Assembly (NCBI GenBank): GCA_905213265.1
Contig: CAJMHR010000028.1
Coordinates: 1 to 30,335 of the forward strand
Length of the DNA stretch: 30,335 bases
DNA from: an uncultured Collinsella sp.
GTDB lineage: Bacteria > Actinomycetota > Coriobacteriia > Coriobacteriales > Coriobacteriaceae
Reading direction: 5' to 3'
Every line of letters starts with the position of its first letter. Position 1 is the stretch's first letter. Below, piece by piece: positions 17,204 to 25,519 of the stretch. The position numbers and the translations under genes are program-made. The notes under the pieces are model-generated. The model searched no databases, was not told the DNA's origin, and worked only from the letters and a program-made list of their open reading frames with translations.

Positions 17204-19288
17204 CTAGATACAGAACCCAGGGATCACACAGGTTCGCTTATTTGGCTTTTCCGCAGGCGTTGCGTACGTAAAGACGTCGCCGTCGTGTCCCACGCGATTC
17301 AAATAGAGCGTGCCTTCGGTCTCCGATGAGTCGGGGCTCACCGTGCGCTCCCACCAGCAGGTGTCCTTGCCCTTCCACTGGCGGACCATCGTCTCGTTCG
17401 TGGAATACGGGCTCACCTTGAGCTCGCGGAAGAGCTGGTACTCCTTGCCCTCGCCGTTGTAGATGTCTGCCAGGTAGTGATAGTCCTTGGCAAACGAATA
17501 GGGCGGTTGCGTACCGCACAGCTCGACCATGGCGGGCAGCCAAAGGGTTGCGGGCAACTCGCTCAGACACGATGCGCTGTTGGCGGCACCCACGTTATTC
17601 GAGATCTTTTTGACAGATTTGATGAGTGCGCGCAACTCGTTGGGCAGCAGCTTAAGGCCGTCGCCGTTGAGCCATTCCCGCAGCTCGCAATCTGCCCAGC
17701 CGGCGCTCGGCGGTTCAGCCGCAGCGTTGCGCTCGGCAATACCCGCGTCGAACATAAACGTCAGTCCGGCCTTGCCCGTCCCGTCCAGAAGCTCATCGTG
17801 GCGGATGCCCACAAGCTGCGCGCCAACCTGCAGCCCGTTGGTGAGCGTGACACGCTTGGTACACGGATAGGGGATATGCCCATCGGCATCGAGCAGATGA
17901 TAGCGCTTGGCAATCTCGCGTGCCTCGCTACGGGTCTCGGCGGCCTTAATCTTGAGCGAAATCTCCTGCAGCTGATCCCAGGTGTAGTCGTCAAGTGAAC
18001 CGCGGATGCCGTCAAGGTAGTCGGGGATGCCAAAGCCATGGGTTGCCGCCCCGATAACGCTGAGCCCCGCAACGGCTGCGATAGCGCCGCCGATAATAAA
18101 GCGGCGGCGGGTCATGGCATCGTGACGGGCCTGATTCAGGATCTCTCGTGCGCGCTCGCCGGCGACGTCGACCTTAAGGTGCGTGCCAGAATCGATATCA
18201 ATCGCGGCCTCGTCTCCTGTGCCTTCGCGGCCCTCGGATTCGGCATCGGTGAGGTATGCCGAGAGCACCTCGAGCATCTGCTGCTCGGTGGGACGATCGC
18301 ACTGCTCGACTGAGAGACCCTTCATGATGATTTGGACGAGCGCTTCATCGCCCTCGCAGCGCGGCTCGAGCGGTGCCGGCTTGGTCTTGGTCTTTACGAG
18401 ATAGAACGAGCCGGTTGCAGCGGCGTCCGTCGACTCAAAGTCAAACGGTTTGCGACCGCTGTAGAGCTGGTACAGAATGCTCGAAAGCGCATAGACGTCG
18501 ATTGCCGGCGAACGGCGAAGGGCCGCGATGCCTTCGATATCCTGCGTGAGCATCTCGGGCGCGGCGTATGCGGGCGTGGCAAAGCGCCAGATGTCGGCGC
18601 GCCGGGTGATCGTGTCGTCGCCGAGAGCCATGGTCGCGGAGCCCATGTCGATGAGGCAGGGGTCAAAGGAGCAATCGGCAATCTGCTGCTCGAGCGTTCG
18701 GCTGGTGGTGCGGAACATGATATTGGCAGGCGAAAGGTCGCGATGGACGACCGGATTCACGAGGCCTTGGGTCATCAAGAGCGCACGAAGCACGGCGTTT
18801 CCGACGGCGGCGACCATCTGGGTGGTCAGCCCGCCCGAGGCGTCGTGAGGAAGCAGGGGCAGCGCCTGCTTGAGTGAGGTGCCCTCGACCCACTCCATGA
18901 GGATGAGCGGGTCATCCTCGCACGATCCGTAGCCATAGACGCGCGGAAATCCGCGCAGGTGCGAGACGGTACACAGATGACGGTACTCCTCAAACAGCGC
19001 AGCGGTGTTGGCCAGGTGCGCGGCCGATTGCTCGGCGGAGCGGTCGGGGGCTTGGCCAGAGAGAATGACGTTGTCCTTGAGCAGCTTGACGGCAAAGACC
19101 TCGCCGCTCGTGTTGGTCGCGCGCAGCACGTGCCCGATGTTGCCGTTGTTGCGGTGGGCCGTCTGGAGAATAAGTGTCATAAACCGGCGTTTGGCGTCGT
19201 CCTCGGCGCTGGGGTCGACCGCCACGGCGGTATCGAACGTATCGAGACGGACGAGTTTGTCGCCATAGGCGCTATCGGTAGTATCCAT
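17204..19288 (-). CDS. Membrane Ser/Thr protein kinase with C-terminal DUF6273 domain
   Basis: 694 residues. The N-terminal half is a Hanks-type kinase: ATP lysine Lys68 (FAVKLL), catalytic HRDLSPAN at 182-189 (Asp184, Asn189), IDMGS at 213-217 in place of the usual DFG, and APEM at 243-246. A linker leads to a single membrane helix (about 397-417). The outer part, from roughly 470 on, has the WADCELREWLNGD...LPNEL...LWLPAMVEL pattern of DUF6273, a domain often found outside the cell in Gram-positive surface proteins. The topology suggests an outside sensor controlling a cytoplasmic kinase. The start at 19288 has AAGGA upstream; an ATG at 19375 would add 29 residues and is less likely. The FHA gene lies 171 bp upstream on the same strand. 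Confidence 0.9.
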   Translation of the reverse strand: MDTTDSAYGDKLVRLDTFDTAVAVDPSAEDDAKRRFMTLILQTAHRNNGNIGHVLRATNTSGEVFAVKLLKDNVILSGQAPDRSAEQSAAHLANTAALFEEYRHLCTVSHLRGFPRVYGYGSCEDDPLILMEWVEGTSLKQALPLLPHDASGGLTTQMVAAVGNAVLRALLMTQGLVNPVVHRDLSPANIMFRTTSRTLEQQIADCSFDPCLIDMGSATMALGDDTITRRADIWRFATPAYAAPEMLTQDIEGIAALRRSPAIDVYALSSILYQLYSGRKPFDFESTDAAATGSFYLVKTKTKPAPLEPRCEGDEALVQIIMKGLSVEQCDRPTEQQMLEVLSAYLTDAESEGREGTGDEAAIDIDSGTHLKVDVAGERAREILNQARHDAMTRRRFIIGGAIAAVAGLSVIGAATHGFGIPDYLDGIRGSLDDYTWDQLQEISLKIKAAETRSEAREIAKRYHLLDADGHIPYPCTKRVTLTNGLQVGAQLVGIRHDELLDGTGKAGLTFMFDAGIAERNAAAEPPSAGWADCELREWLNGDGLKLLPNELRALIKSVKKISNNVGAANSASCLSELPATLWLPAMVELCGTQPPYSFAKDYHYLADIYNGEGKEYQLFRELKVSPYSTNETMVRQWKGKDTCWWERTVSPDSSETEGTLYLNRVGHDGDVFTYATPAEKPNKRTCVIPGFCI

Positions 19289-19459
19289 GGCGTTCCTTTG
19301 TCTGGCATGGGTTGCCGCACGTATACGCGAGCAGTGCGGATATCGGTAAAGTACCATGATAGTCGCACTGCCCACGTATACCGCTGAGCATTGTCGTTTA
19401 CGACGCAGAAGGCAGAAGACGCAAGACGGACGGCGACCGTCTTCCGATCGCTGTCCGTG

Positions 19460-20422
19460 CTAGTCCACAATGACAAGGAATGTCGTGTAGAGACCCAGAT
19501 GGAGCCTGTCGCTGTTGGCGATTTCCACGGGGGGATAGACTTTGCCGGGCTCGCGTTGGTCGCGCGGCGGCTCAATCACAATATCGCCGTCGCCCGCGCC
19601 CGATTCGAGCACTGTGCCGTTGGTCGATCCAAGGCCCTGGGCGTACCAGTGCTCACCCTCGAGCCAAATGCGAAGATGCTCGCGCGAGGCGTCGGCGCCT
19701 ACATCGGTGATGCTGGGCGAGGTTTTGGGCAAAGAACCAATCACGGTGCCGCGCGGATCGCGTGTGAGGGGATGGATTTGCATGTCGGCGCAGTTATCGG
19801 CATGGGTTCTGAGCAGACCGAGGTTGGGAGCGACGGCGTGCGGCTGCTCCAGGCTGCTCATAAAGCCACGTCCGACGGTAGTTTCGGTGGTGCCAAAGTG
19901 CCCGCCCGTCTTGCTGTCGCAAAAGCGCTCGACGGTGGCCACGCCCTGAACGGGATCGGCGAGCGCCCCCGTTGCCACAAAGAGCATCAAGAAGAGCGTG
20001 CTTTTTTCGCGCACGGCATTGCCGTCAAAGTTGTCGATGCGATTGAGGGCATTTGCATATAGGCGGCTGTCCAGCTTGTAGCTGGCGAGAGCCGACATCA
20101 TTTCGTCGGCGGCCGGACCGCGATAGTGCTCGGCGATTGCCCGATAGGCGGACTCGCCGCCGCCGAGCTTGCTGCAGATTGCCGCGGAAAGGTTGAGCGT
20201 GGTGACGGTAAAGTCGCTGTAGATGGCGGGCGCGCACTGGTCAGGCTTGCGATGGACGATGTAACGGGTGAGATACGAGCGGTTGGAAGAGCATTTCTCG
20301 AGCAGGGTGCTGCCGAGATAAGAGTTTCCATTGATGAGCATTCGGGCGATCTCGAGATGTTTAAGACCGCCGAACGAGCGAATATCGTTATAGAGGACCG
20401 AGCAAGGCGTCTCTGCTGCCAC
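19460..20422 (-). CDS. FHA-domain protein, GTG start
   Basis: 320 residues. The C-terminal forkhead-associated domain (about 225-320) is clear: GTVIG at 225-229, SREH at 246-249 and GLGSTNGT at 263-270, the loops that bind phosphothreonine. The first 220 residues are mostly helical, without a recognised domain. A moderately hydrophobic stretch near 143-155 is too short to be a sure membrane helix. The start is GTG at 20422, because AAAGGAGG lies five bases upstream. The ATG-initiated frame from 20617 would add 65 residues translated across a 57-bp palindrome and is an artefact. Adjacent to a Ser/Thr kinase on the same strand, it is likely a substrate or reader of that kinase. Confidence 0.9.
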   Translation of the reverse strand: MAAETPCSVLYNDIRSFGGLKHLEIARMLINGNSYLGSTLLEKCSSNRSYLTRYIVHRKPDQCAPAIYSDFTVTTLNLSAAICSKLGGGESAYRAIAEHYRGPAADEMMSALASYKLDSRLYANALNRIDNFDGNAVREKSTLFLMLFVATGALADPVQGVATVERFCDSKTGGHFGTTETTVGRGFMSSLEQPHAVAPNLGLLRTHADNCADMQIHPLTRDPRGTVIGSLPKTSPSITDVGADASREHLRIWLEGEHWYAQGLGSTNGTVLESGAGDGDIVIEPPRDQREPGKVYPPVEIANSDRLHLGLYTTFLVIVD

Positions 20423-20528
20423 GGATACCTCCTTTGATTGCTTCCTAGCCAATATGGCGATAGGAATTAATGGCCCCGGTGGGCGACGTATTAAATGGCT
20501 GCGCAATATATAGCGTAACCAAAGCAAC

Positions 20529-20534
20529 ATTATA
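20529..20534 (-). promoter_or_regulatory. Candidate -10 box for the FHA/kinase genes
   Basis: A perfect TATAAT on the minus strand lies about 107 bases before the FHA start codon. The -35 region is poor: CTGCAA is the best match, at a 16-bp spacer. Only the -10 element is convincing. Confidence 0.45.
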
Positions 20535-20600
20535 GGCCACATGTTCGAAATTGCAGGAAGACTGAGGGATTTGGTTTGGACTGGACGGAAATCCCCCTCT

Positions 20601-20657
20601 GTCTTGATCTGTAACATTTGGACCCGATTTTGCCCTGCATCTGTTACAGATTGAGAT
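20601..20657. repeat. Single 57-bp palindromic repeat unit (locus 5)
   Basis: One unit with arms gtcttgatctgtaac and gttacagattgagat, 27-bp loop, in the divergent gap between the FHA gene and the DEAD-box helicase gene. The arms differ from perfect complementarity only at three G/T-type positions. No neighbour unit is seen 80 bp to either side. Confidence 0.9.
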
Positions 20658-20928
20658 AATCGGCCGGGCCCACCTCGTCCGCCTCGTCATCTGTGGTTTA
20701 CGTGGGGGCATACGGAGTGCGGGTATACTAACCGGCGGCGAATCTGCTCCATCGCTTAGAGCTGCTGCGTCTGGACGGCGCGTGATAGGGCTGCCAAAGC
20801 GATCGCCAGCGTGCTGAGCAACGTCCTCTCTGTGCGCACCCGTTTTTGTATGTATTAGCGCACTACCAAGCACGCCAGCGCGGCCGCATGCCGTGCCCAT
20901 AGCGCGTGCAGATAAGGAACAACAACAT
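20658..20928 (+). other. Long leader region of the helicase gene with candidate promoter
   Basis: No gene is seen here. A -10-like TATACT at 20724-20729 would give a leader of about 190 bases; the closest -35 candidate (TTTACG, 20697-20702) is 21 bases away, which is too far for a good promoter. Long leaders are common on cold-induced DEAD-box helicase genes, but no defined RNA structure was identified. Confidence 0.35.
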
Positions 20929-23178
20929 ATGCGTAATTCTGTATCCGACGTCACCGACGCCGAGATTCTGGACGAGACCCGCGAGGCCATGACCCAGGCT
21001 GCCTTCGATGCCGCCGACGAGGCAAATGCTGCCCAGGCCGTCGAGTCCGCTACCGAGAGCCTGCCCGCCTTTGACGAGCTGGGGCTTTCCGACGAGATGC
21101 TTCGTGCTATCGAGAGCCTGGGCTACACGGCGCCGACGCCCGTGCAGGCCGGCTCGATCCCCGTGGTGCTCGAGGGCCGCGACCTGCTTGCCGCCGCCCA
21201 GACCGGCACCGGCAAGACGGCCGCCTTTTTGCTGCCGACCATGAACAATCTGGAGCACATCGCTCCGCCCAAGCCCGTGCGTGAGCGCGGCGGCCGCAAC
21301 CGTCGTCGCGGCGCCAAGAAGCCCGAGGGCAACGGCCGTGGCCCCGTGATGCTCGTCATCACCCCCACGCGCGAGCTCGCCCAGCAGATCGACGAGGTCG
21401 CGAGCAAGATCGCCGACGTCACCGGCCATGTCGCCGTGACCGTCGTGGGTGGCGTGAGCTACAAGCCGCAGACCGCGGCACTCAAGTACGGCTGCGATAT
21501 CCTGGTCGCCACGCCGGGCCGTCTGGTCGACCTGATCGAGCAGGGCGCCTGCCACCTGAACGAGGTCAAGGTGCTGGTGCTCGACGAGGCCGATCGCATG
21601 CTCGACATGGGCTTTTTGCCCGCCGTCCGCCGTATTGTGCGCGAGACGCCGGCCGAGCGCCAGACGCTGCTGTTCTCGGCGACGCTCGACGAGGAGGCCG
21701 TGGGCGAGATCACCGACCTTGTGAGCGACCCGGCCCGCGTGGAGATCGCGCCCGCCACGTCGACCGCCGACACCGTCGACCAGTTTGTGTTCCCGGTGTC
21801 CATCGAGGCCAAGAATAACCTGTTGCCCGAGTTTCTCAAGAAGGAGGGCCCGGAGCGCACCATTGTCTTTATGCGCACCAAGCATCGCGCCGACAGCTGC
21901 TGCCGTCGTCTGGAGCGTAAGGGCATCAAGGCCGCCGCGATTCACGGCAACCGCAGCCAGGCCCAGCGCGAGCGCGCGCTTTCTGCCTTCCGCGACGGCA
22001 CCGTCGACGTGCTGGTGGCAACCGATGTTCTCGCCCGCGGCATCGACATTAGCGACGTGCGCTACGTCGTGAACTTTGACGTGCCGGCCGAGCCGACCGA
22101 CTACATCCACCGTATTGGCCGTACGGGCCGTGCCGGCGAGCTGGGCTGGGCCATTACGTTTGTGACCGAGCAGGACGTCGACGAGTTCTACGAGATCGAG
22201 AAGCTCATGGACAAGACCGCCGACATCTACGAGGCCGGCGACCTGCACGTGGGTCCCAACCCGCCCGCGGTTGATCCCGAGCGCGACCCTGCGGCCTTTA
22301 AGGTGAAGAAGAAGACCAAGCGCGGCAAGTCCAAGAGCAAGAAGAAGCTTGAGCAGGCGCGTCGCGACGGCAAGCGCAACGGCGACGATTACGGCGATGT
22401 TGCCGGTCGTTCCAACCGCGGTCGCGACGAGCGCCGCGGCGACGGCGAGCGTCCGAGCCGTCCCAAGCGCGGCGGCAAGACCCGCGTGCGCGAGGGCGTT
22501 CAGGCTCGCGTGGACGAGGCTGTTGAGAGCGTGGCTCGCGAGGTAGCTGCCGAGGAGCGCGGCGGTGCTGGTGCCGCTGAGCAGCCTGCGCGCGGCAACC
22601 GTGCCGAGCGTCGTGCCAAGCAGTTCCAGGGCGAGGCACACCGCCGTCGTCGTGAGGACGAGGACCGTGGCGGCCGTCGTCGTGTCGAGCGCGAGGACGA
22701 GGGCCGCGGTTCGCGCGGTGGCAAGCGCGGTGCGGGCGACCGCCGTCGTTCCGGTCGTGATGACGAGCGCGGTGGCCGTGATGAGCGTCGCGGCGGCGAG
22801 GGTCGCGGTGAGCGAGGTGCCCGTGGCGGTGAGTCCCGTGGCGGCAAGCGCTTTGAAGAGCGCGGTAGCCGCGGCGGCGAGCGTCGCGAGGGTGCTCGCG
22901 GCAATGGCGGCCGCGGCGGCGCTGGTCGTTCTAACGAGTCGCGCGATCGTCGTGACCCGCGTGCCAGCCGTGATCGTCGCGATGACTGGCGCAACTACGA
23001 CGATACCCGCGAAGAGCGTCGCGGCGGCTATCGTGGTGGTCGTGGCGGCAACCAGGCCGGCTCCCGTGGCGGCCGTGCCGGCGGTCGCGATAACCGTGGC
23101 AGCTACGGCAACAGCCGTGGCGGCAAGCGCGGTGGCAGCTCCCGTCGCCCCGGCGACGGCGGCGGCAAGCGCAAATAG
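20929..23178 (+). CDS. DEAD-box ATP-dependent RNA helicase with RG-rich tail
   Basis: 749 residues. The helicase core has the Q motif region (Phe48 to Gln73), AQTGTGKT at 90-97, PTRELAQQ, TPGRLVD, DEAD from Asp219, SAT near 249 and HRIGRTGR at 394-401. An insert with a basic RGGRNRRRGAKK stretch lies between motifs I and Ia. From about residue 480 the protein becomes a long disordered tail rich in Arg, Gly, Glu and Asp with many RGG and RR-type repeats, presumably binding RNA. Related proteins (DeaD/CsdA/RhlE group) unwind RNA in ribosome assembly, cold adaptation and mRNA decay. The start at 20929 has AAGGA seven bases upstream; an ATG at 20893 is in frame but unsupported. A strong terminator follows. 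Confidence 0.95.
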   Translation: MRNSVSDVTDAEILDETREAMTQAAFDAADEANAAQAVESATESLPAFDELGLSDEMLRAIESLGYTAPTPVQAGSIPVVLEGRDLLAAAQTGTGKTAAFLLPTMNNLEHIAPPKPVRERGGRNRRRGAKKPEGNGRGPVMLVITPTRELAQQIDEVASKIADVTGHVAVTVVGGVSYKPQTAALKYGCDILVATPGRLVDLIEQGACHLNEVKVLVLDEADRMLDMGFLPAVRRIVRETPAERQTLLFSATLDEEAVGEITDLVSDPARVEIAPATSTADTVDQFVFPVSIEAKNNLLPEFLKKEGPERTIVFMRTKHRADSCCRRLERKGIKAAAIHGNRSQAQRERALSAFRDGTVDVLVATDVLARGIDISDVRYVVNFDVPAEPTDYIHRIGRTGRAGELGWAITFVTEQDVDEFYEIEKLMDKTADIYEAGDLHVGPNPPAVDPERDPAAFKVKKKTKRGKSKSKKKLEQARRDGKRNGDDYGDVAGRSNRGRDERRGDGERPSRPKRGGKTRVREGVQARVDEAVESVAREVAAEERGGAGAAEQPARGNRAERRAKQFQGEAHRRRREDEDRGGRRRVEREDEGRGSRGGKRGAGDRRRSGRDDERGGRDERRGGEGRGERGARGGESRGGKRFEERGSRGGERREGARGNGGRGGAGRSNESRDRRDPRASRDRRDDWRNYDDTREERRGGYRGGRGGNQAGSRGGRAGGRDNRGSYGNSRGGKRGGSSRRPGDGGGKRK

Positions 23179-23212
23179 CATACGCATCGCCCGCTAGAGC
23201 GAGGTGAACCAA

Positions 23213-23245
23213 GGGCCCCGAGCAACTACGCTCGGGGCCCTTTTT
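23213..23245 (+). terminator. Intrinsic terminator of the helicase gene
   Basis: A perfect 11-bp GC-rich stem (GGGCCCCGAGC at 23213-23223, GCTCGGGGCCC at 23230-23240) with a 6-base loop, followed by five T residues. Confidence 0.95.
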
Positions 23246-23285
23246 GGTGCAAGGGGGGACAGGTTGGTTTGCACCAACGTCTTGA

Positions 23286-23352
23286 AGTTGCGGTGGAATA
23301 CGGACTGTTCTGGCCTTTTGAGCGGCTTTTCAGTCCCTATTTCACCGCAACT
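23286..23352. repeat. 67-bp palindromic element, copy 2
   Basis: It has the same length and arms as the element at 14068-14134. The left arm begins AGTTGCGGTGGAATACGGAC and the right arm ends ATTTCACCGCAACT, with a few mismatches. The loops of both copies contain GGCCT or AGGCCT and GCGGCT. It is preceded at 23255 by GGGGACAGGTTGGTTTGCAC, related to the sequence beside the 34-bp tandem repeat. Confidence 0.93.
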
Positions 23353-23393
23353 CATGATTGGTGCATGGTGGCCTGACTCCTTTGTATCAAAAA

Positions 23394-23457
23394 TGATCCG
23401 TTTTCCTCCGTTCCCAAGGGATCATGTGATCCGAAGGGGACGGAGGAAAACGGATCA
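23394..23457. repeat. 64-bp nested hairpin element
   Basis: Outer arms begin TGATCCGTTTTCCTCCGT (23394) and end ACGGAGGAAAACGGATCA (23457), a perfect 18-bp match that continues into CCC/GGG. Inside, GGATCA-TG-TGATCC forms a second small palindrome. A half copy (TGATCCGTTTTTTCTCCGTC) begins at 29762. It is not followed by a T run on the plus strand, so it is not an ordinary terminator for the helicase gene. Confidence 0.9.
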
Positions 23458-23686
23458 AAAAGGAAAAATAGTAAGGCGCTCTTTTTCACATTGAATATTG
23501 CAATTTGGTAACGCGTTTTATCAAATATGGCATTTATCTGCGGTAATGTTCTATTTCACCGCTGAGGGTGACATTTTATACCGCCTGCCGAACCGTATGG
23601 AGACCTCACAACTTTTTAGGTCAGTGTTGTGCGTGTAGCAATTTCGCCCGGCCTCGCCTCCGGGCTGCCATGTGAGAGGGGATCTT
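23458..23686 (+). promoter_or_regulatory. AT-rich promoter region of the hydrogenase operon
   Basis: Base composition drops to AT-rich between about 23460 and 23585, unlike the flanks, as expected of a promoter. TTCACC followed by a 16-base spacer and TATACC (ending near 23582) is a possible promoter. Between there and the start codon, short inverted pairs (ACCT/AGGT and ACAAC/GTTGT, about 23604-23635) could fold in the leader. No Rex or FNR site could be identified with confidence. Confidence 0.4.
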
Positions 23687-25519
23687 ATGGCTCGACTGCA
23701 TGTAATGGAACGCAGCCACGCTCAGGCCGTCATGGACGACCTGCATGATGCGCTCGGACGTCGTCTGGCGGTGAGCTCGCTCGCCCCGTGTCCCGTGGAG
23801 TTTACGGCAGCGCTCGTCAACCTGTGCTCCACCCAGAGCTGCGGCAAGTGCACGCCCTGTCGCGTGGGCCTGAGCGCGCTGAGCGACCTGCTCGCCGATG
23901 TGCTCGAAGGGCGCGCCGATGAGTCCACGCTCAACCTGATTGAGCGCACGGCCCGCACCATCTACCTTTCGAGCGATTGCGCCATCGGCTACGAGGCCGG
24001 CGCCATGGCGCTCACGGCCATTCGCGGCTTTCGCGACGACTTTGAGCACCACATCCGCGAGCATTCCTGCGGCTTTGACCGCGAGGCCCGCGTCCCGTGC
24101 GTCTCGGGCTGTCCGGCGCACGTCGACATTCCCGGGTACATTTCGCTCGTCGAGGCCGGCCGCTATGCCGATGCCGTCAAGGTCATCCGCAAGAACAATC
24201 CGCTGCCGCTCGTCTGCGGCTTGGTGTGCGAGCATCCCTGCGAGATGCACTGCCGCCGCGGCATGGTCGACGACCCCATGAACATCCTCGCCCTCAAGCG
24301 CTTTGCCGTTGAACACAGTGACCTCAACGACCATAAGCCGCATGTAGTGGACAACACCGGCAAGCGCGTCGCCGTGATCGGCGGCGGCCCGGCCGGCCTT
24401 TCCTGTGCCTACTACCTGGCCGTGATGGGCCACAAGGTGACCATCTTTGAGCAGCGCCACCACCTGGGCGGCATGCTACGCTACGGCATCCCCAGCTATC
24501 GTCTGCCGCGCGAGCGCTTGCAGGCCGAGATCGACTGGATCTTGAGCGCCGGTATCGACGTTGAGCTCGACCACTCCGTCAACGGCGAGGAGCTTGCCCG
24601 CCTGCGCGACGAGTTCGATGCCGTCTACCTGGCCATCGGTGCCCACAGCGATAAGAAGCTCGGCCTTCCGGGCGAAGAGGCGCCCGGCGTGGAGTCGGCC
24701 GTCAAGATGCTGCGCGCCATCGGTGACGACGAGCTGCCCGACCTGAGCGGCCAGCGCGTGTGCGTCATCGGCGGCGGCAACGTGGCCATGGACGTGGCGC
24801 GCTCTGCCGTGCGCTGCGGCACCGAAAAGGTAAGCATCGTCTACCGCCGTCGCATCTGCGATATGACGGCTCAGGACGCCGAAATCGCCGGCGCCCAGGC
24901 CGAGGGTTGCGAGGTTCTGGAGCTCACGGCGCCGCTCGCCATCGAGACGGGCGAAGATGGTCGCGTGAGCGGCCTGCGCGTGCAACCGCAGATTATCGGC
25001 GAGCCCCGTCGCGGTCGTCCGGCCCCGCGTGCCGCCGCGACGCCCGAGCGCGTCATCCCCTGCGAGCGCGTGTTTGTTGCCATTGGCCAGGACATCGACT
25101 CCAAGCCGTTTGAGGACATGGGCATCGCCTGCAAGTGGGGCTGCGTGGTCACCGACTCGGACGGCGCCGTGCCCAACTTCGATGGCCTCTTTAGCGGCGG
25201 CGACTGCCAGACCGGCCCCGCCACCGTTATCCGTGCTATCAACGCCGGCCGCGTGGCTTCGGCAAATATCGACCGCTACCTGGGCTTCGACCACAAGATT
25301 AAGCTCGACGTGGAGCTGCCGACCGTTCAGTTTAAGGGCAAGCACGAGTGTGGCCGCTGCGAGCTGGGCGAGCGCGAGGCCGGCGAGCGCATTCACGATT
25401 GGAATCTGGTCGAACAGGGCCTTACCGAGGAAGAGGCGCGCCAAGAGGCGAGTCGCTGCCTGCGTTGCGACCACTTTGGCTTTGGTGCGTTCCGCGGAGG
25501 GAGGAACCTGGAATGGTAG
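23687..25519 (+). CDS. NuoF-type Fe-S fragment fused to GltD/NfnB-like FAD-NAD(P) oxidoreductase
   Basis: 610 residues. The first about 125 residues match only the C-terminal Fe-S part of NuoF/HydB: SCGKCTPCR gives Cys52, Cys55 and Cys58, with Cys98 as the fourth ligand. The FMN and NADH-binding parts of NuoF are absent. A GltD-like unit follows: cysteine-rich VPCVSGCPAHVDIPGY and CGLVCEHPCEMHC, then VAVIGGGPAGL (near 228) and VCVIGGGNVAMDVA (near 358), and VFVAIGQDID. The C-terminus has CGRC and CLRC pairs. It is probably the electron-input subunit linking NAD(P)H, through FAD and Fe-S, to the hydrogenase that follows; possible flavin-based bifurcation is an inference. GAGAGGGG precedes the ATG. 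Its stop overlaps the start of the hydrogenase gene by seven bases. Confidence 0.9.
   Translation: MARLHVMERSHAQAVMDDLHDALGRRLAVSSLAPCPVEFTAALVNLCSTQSCGKCTPCRVGLSALSDLLADVLEGRADESTLNLIERTARTIYLSSDCAIGYEAGAMALTAIRGFRDDFEHHIREHSCGFDREARVPCVSGCPAHVDIPGYISLVEAGRYADAVKVIRKNNPLPLVCGLVCEHPCEMHCRRGMVDDPMNILALKRFAVEHSDLNDHKPHVVDNTGKRVAVIGGGPAGLSCAYYLAVMGHKVTIFEQRHHLGGMLRYGIPSYRLPRERLQAEIDWILSAGIDVELDHSVNGEELARLRDEFDAVYLAIGAHSDKKLGLPGEEAPGVESAVKMLRAIGDDELPDLSGQRVCVIGGGNVAMDVARSAVRCGTEKVSIVYRRRICDMTAQDAEIAGAQAEGCEVLELTAPLAIETGEDGRVSGLRVQPQIIGEPRRGRPAPRAAATPERVIPCERVFVAIGQDIDSKPFEDMGIACKWGCVVTDSDGAVPNFDGLFSGGDCQTGPATVIRAINAGRVASANIDRYLGFDHKIKLDVELPTVQFKGKHECGRCELGEREAGERIHDWNLVEQGLTEEEARQEASRCLRCDHFGFGAFRGGRNLEW

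Noticed and set aside
20863..23187. Very long open frame on the minus strand opposite the helicase gene (774 codons)
   Set aside because: It is a shadow of the GC-rich RG-repeat coding region. The translation is Ala/Thr/Val-rich low complexity without domains, and the plus-strand helicase motifs are decisive.
23394..23457. Second terminator for the helicase gene
   Set aside because: A strong terminator already ends at 23245, and this hairpin has no T run on the plus strand.
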